NCBI RefSeq assembly: GCF_024199795.1
Contig: NZ_JANADK010000001.1
Location: 3,596,001 to 3,660,000, forward strand
Direction: 5' to 3'
Origin: Bradyrhizobium sp. CCGB01
GTDB lineage: Bacteria > Pseudomonadota > Alphaproteobacteria > Rhizobiales > Xanthobacteraceae
Length of the DNA: 64,000 nt
Positions 62,159 through 64,000 of the stretch are shown piece after piece. Every line of letters starts with the position of its first letter. The first letter of the stretch is position 1. The notes below the pieces were generated by a model, which saw only the letters and a list, made by a program, of their open reading frames with translations, made no database searches and was not told the origin of the DNA. A program made the translations under genes and the position numbers.

Positions 62159-63007
62159 TCAGGCCGGGAACCAGTTGCGCGCCGGAAGCGACTGCACGAT
62201 CGGGCCGGGGACCTGGTCGTGCAACCGTCCGACGACCATACCGCCTTCGATCTTGGCCGGCCTGTCGTGCACCGGCAGCAGATAGCGCGAATTGCTCAGG
62301 AGCTTCTTGATCGACGCCTTCTCGGCGCGCTTGCTGGTGCCGTGGTTGCCGGTGGTGCGTGGCTCCCAGTCGTGAATCTCGTGGAAGGGCGTGACGATCT
62401 GGTCGTTGAAGTCGTAGATCACGTCGCCGCAGATCGTCGCGATCCCGTCGGCAGTCTCGACGATGATGTTCATCGAGCCCTCGGTATGTGCATTGGCGGC
62501 ATCGCAATAGACGCCGGGCATCAGCTCGACAGGACCTGTGATCTCGAGGTCGAGGAAGCGTAGCGCACTTTTCGTGTGCAGCCGGTCGATCAGATGCTTG
62601 ATGTCGGGCGCCGGATACTGCGGATGCATCAATCCCGAGACGGAATATTCGAGCTCCTTCCGGTTGAGGACGACGGTCGTATTCATCGGGAACAGATCGT
62701 CCTTGCCGGCGTGGTCGATGTGCAGATGGGTGTGGCAGACGAAGCGTACGTCGCCCATGCGCACGCCATGGCGCGCGAGCTGGTTCTCGATCATGTGCTC
62801 GTGGTATTGCAGGCCGCGCATCCCAAGCGTTTCCATGATCTGGTTGGAGCGGTAACCGGTATCGACCACGACCGGATATTTGCCGCCGAGGATCAGGAAG
62901 CCGAGAGTGAGGACGCGGCGGGTACGGCCGCAGTCGCGGCCGAGGACCAGAAAGCTCGATTCCAGCTCGATATCGCCGTAGTCCAGGATCTTGATCTCCA
63001 GCGCCAT
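62159..63007 (-). CDS. MBL-fold lactonase (N-acyl-homoserine-lactonase-like)
   Basis: 282 residues from ATG 63007, with GAGGGAGGGA upstream on the minus strand. Di-zinc motif CHTHLHIDHAGKDDLF, His in ANAHTEGSMNI, Asp in TICGDVIYDFND, final His in LPVHDRPAKI. The residue YDF and length resemble the AttM/AiiB branch. It lies between the SMP-30 fusion (18 bp) and an amidohydrolase-2 gene (32 bp). Hydrolysis of a sugar or aromatic lactone is likely from context; quorum quenching is an alternative. Confidence 0.9.
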   Translation of the reverse strand: MALEIKILDYGDIELESSFLVLGRDCGRTRRVLTLGFLILGGKYPVVVDTGYRSNQIMETLGMRGLQYHEHMIENQLARHGVRMGDVRFVCHTHLHIDHAGKDDLFPMNTTVVLNRKELEYSVSGLMHPQYPAPDIKHLIDRLHTKSALRFLDLEITGPVELMPGVYCDAANAHTEGSMNIIVETADGIATICGDVIYDFNDQIVTPFHEIHDWEPRTTGNHGTSKRAEKASIKKLLSNSRYLLPVHDRPAKIEGGMVVGRLHDQVPGPIVQSLPARNWFPA

Positions 63008-63039
63008 TCGTTTCCCTCCCTCATCTGTTTTCTTGTCTG

Positions 63040-63924
63040 TCAGAGCCGATAGACGCGCGCCGCGGTGTTCCGGAAGATCGCGTCCTGTTGCCCGGTGCTT
63101 AGCGGCGCAGCCGCCGCGCGAAACGCGTCGACGAGCTCGCGATAACTGGTCCACAATTTCTCGATCGGAAAGTTGGAGCCGAACAGGCAGCGTTCGGCGC
63201 CGAAGACCGCGACGGTGTCGGCGACCACAGCGGCGACATGCGCGGGATCGTTGCGATGGATGAAGGTGCCGAGCCCGGAGAGCTTTGAGACCACATTCGG
63301 GCAGGCGGCGAGCCGGGCCATTCCGGCGCGCCAGGCCGCGCGTCCCGCCGGCGAGAGATCTTCGAGCATGCCCGCATGCTGCAGGATGAAGGTCACCTTG
63401 GGGCAGGATTCGGCGAGCTGCGCGGCATCCGGCATCTGCGGTGTGAAGACCTGGAGATCGAAGCTCCAGCCGTAGTCGGCGAGATGCGCGATGTTGCGGC
63501 GGACCATGGGATCGAGGCAGAGGTCGGGCTTTGCCGCGAAGCGGTAGAGCGGGTTCTCGTGCCAGTGCAGCTGCATACGCACGCCGCGCACGAGCGGATA
63601 GCGCTTCAGGCGATCGAGTTGGGGGCGCACGTCGTCGGCCGTGAAATTGGCATAGGCGACGATGGCGTGGGGCCAGCCGTGTTCATCGGCCGTCGTCTGC
63701 ACCCAGGCCGTCTCGTCCTCGAAGCGGTCGTTGGCCCAGTTGGTCTGGACATAGACGGAGCGGGTGACGCCGGTGCCCTTGAGGTCGTCGAGATATTCCT
63801 GGATCGGATAGTCGCGCCTGATCGGCTCGTAGGGTCCGAAGATGCGGGGCTGCATGGGGCCGGTCAGCCAGGGCAGGTCGGCCTGCCGCCAGATATGATG
63901 ATGCCCGTCGACAATGTCGGTCAC
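63040..63924 (-). CDS. Amidohydrolase-2 family TIM-barrel hydrolase (L-fuconolactonase/lactonase-like)
   Basis: 294 residues from GTG 63924 (then TDIVDGHHHIWRQADLPW). HxH metal motif DGHHHIW at residues 6-11, GVRMQLHWHENPL, FILQHAGML (His) and CLFGSNFPIEKLW with the barrel Asn/Asp position. The WLTGPM start and FGSNFP ending match the lactonase subgroup that includes L-fuconolactonase and 2-pyrone-4,6-dicarboxylate hydrolase. GTGA overlap with the cut upstream gene shows coupling. Confidence 0.88.
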   Translation of the reverse strand: MTDIVDGHHHIWRQADLPWLTGPMQPRIFGPYEPIRRDYPIQEYLDDLKGTGVTRSVYVQTNWANDRFEDETAWVQTTADEHGWPHAIVAYANFTADDVRPQLDRLKRYPLVRGVRMQLHWHENPLYRFAAKPDLCLDPMVRRNIAHLADYGWSFDLQVFTPQMPDAAQLAESCPKVTFILQHAGMLEDLSPAGRAAWRAGMARLAACPNVVSKLSGLGTFIHRNDPAHVAAVVADTVAVFGAERCLFGSNFPIEKLWTSYRELVDAFRAAAAPLSTGQQDAIFRNTAARVYRL

Positions 63925-64000
63925 GCAACTCTCCTTCGTCCCAGTGCCAGCACATGCGCGACGATCGACGCGCTCGATCCGCCGTCGACGAGATCATCGA
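63921..64000 (-). CDS. C-terminal fragment of an unidentified protein, cut by the window edge
   Basis: The last 25 codons of a minus-strand gene are visible, ending DLVDGGSSASIVAHVLALG followed by RRRVA and TGA at 63923-63921. The stop overlaps the GTG start of the amidohydrolase-2 gene, so it belongs to the same operon. Too short to name. The sequence has normal composition for this genome. Confidence 0.5.
   Translation of the reverse strand, partial: DDLVDGGSSASIVAHVLALGRRRVA

Noticed and set aside
1..64000. CRISPR arrays, IS elements, integrases, tRNA or rRNA genes
   Set aside because: No regularly spaced repeats, transposase or integrase motifs, or cloverleaf sequences were recognised on either strand; a small RNA could still be missed by eye.

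Overview
The window is high-GC DNA with dense, short-gapped operons, no rRNA or tRNA that I can see, and many soluble dehydrogenases, hydrolases, periplasmic binding proteins and GntR/LysR/MarR/LacI regulators. Protein style and codon bias (strong G/C in third positions) fit an alphaproteobacterium of the Bradyrhizobium/Rhodopseudomonas kind. This is inference from general appearance, not from a marker gene. The stretch is almost entirely catabolic and transport capacity for plant- or soil-derived small molecules, interrupted by one surface-polysaccharide island and one DNA-repair-type helicase.

Layout. 1-6734 (minus): a seven-gene operon with an alpha/beta-barrel (Dabb) protein, maleylacetate reductase, an AtzA/TrzN-type amidohydrolase, a 3-hydroxyisobutyrate-dehydrogenase-like enzyme, an intradiol (hydroxyquinol-type) dioxygenase, a GlcD-like FAD oxidase and the start of a sugar-type ABC ATPase cut by the window edge. 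A LysR regulator diverges from it. 7780-12960 (plus): xylulokinase and a ribose-type ABC transporter (ATPase, permease, binding protein). 13090-19831 (plus): a MarR regulator, then FAD monooxygenase, MHS-family transporter, aldehyde dehydrogenase and benzoylformate decarboxylase; a perfect palindrome sits on the predicted -35 box. 19828-27007: polysaccharide genes (beta-propeller GINT1-like protein, glycosyltransferase, Wzx-like flippase, FAD oxidoreductase, CelD/BcsL-like acyltransferase). 27302-34567: a tight five-gene operon of TRAP transporter, VOC protein, RuBisCO-like protein and DUF1537 kinase, opposed by a LacI regulator; this resembles apionate/3-oxo-isoapionate catabolism. 34870-39391: a DUF3750 protein, a small unknown and a second-type Mfd-like helicase. 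39424-50214 (minus): an eleven-gene run with branched-chain-amino-acid-type ABC transport (including a LivM-LivG fusion), two SDRs, a CMD-family protein, GntR regulator, TctC-type binding protein, MmgE/PrpD protein and a second 3-HIBADH-like enzyme. 50424-53059 (plus): a divergent set repeating the PrpD and CMD families plus an MBL-fold lactonase. 53127-59908: an SDR, and a CUT1 sugar ABC transporter without its ATPase, with a Gfo/Idh dehydrogenase, ThuA protein and LacI regulator. 59936-64000 (minus): azoreductase, a lactonase-isochorismatase fusion, an MBL lactonase, an amidohydrolase-2 protein and a cut gene.

How it works together. Most blocks follow one plan: an uptake system, two to six enzymes, and one local regulator. 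Two blocks feed aromatic metabolism (hydroxyquinol/maleylacetate; benzoylformate to benzaldehyde to benzoate). Three blocks look like sugar or sugar-acid catabolism (xylulokinase/ABC; RuBisCO-like/DUF1537/TRAP; CUT1/Gfo-Idh/ThuA with lactonases). The 39424-53059 block has no substrate I can name. It is organised around one strong palindrome at 50345-50377 with PrpD and CMD genes on both sides, and it is, with the RuBisCO-like operon, the best candidate for undescribed biochemistry.
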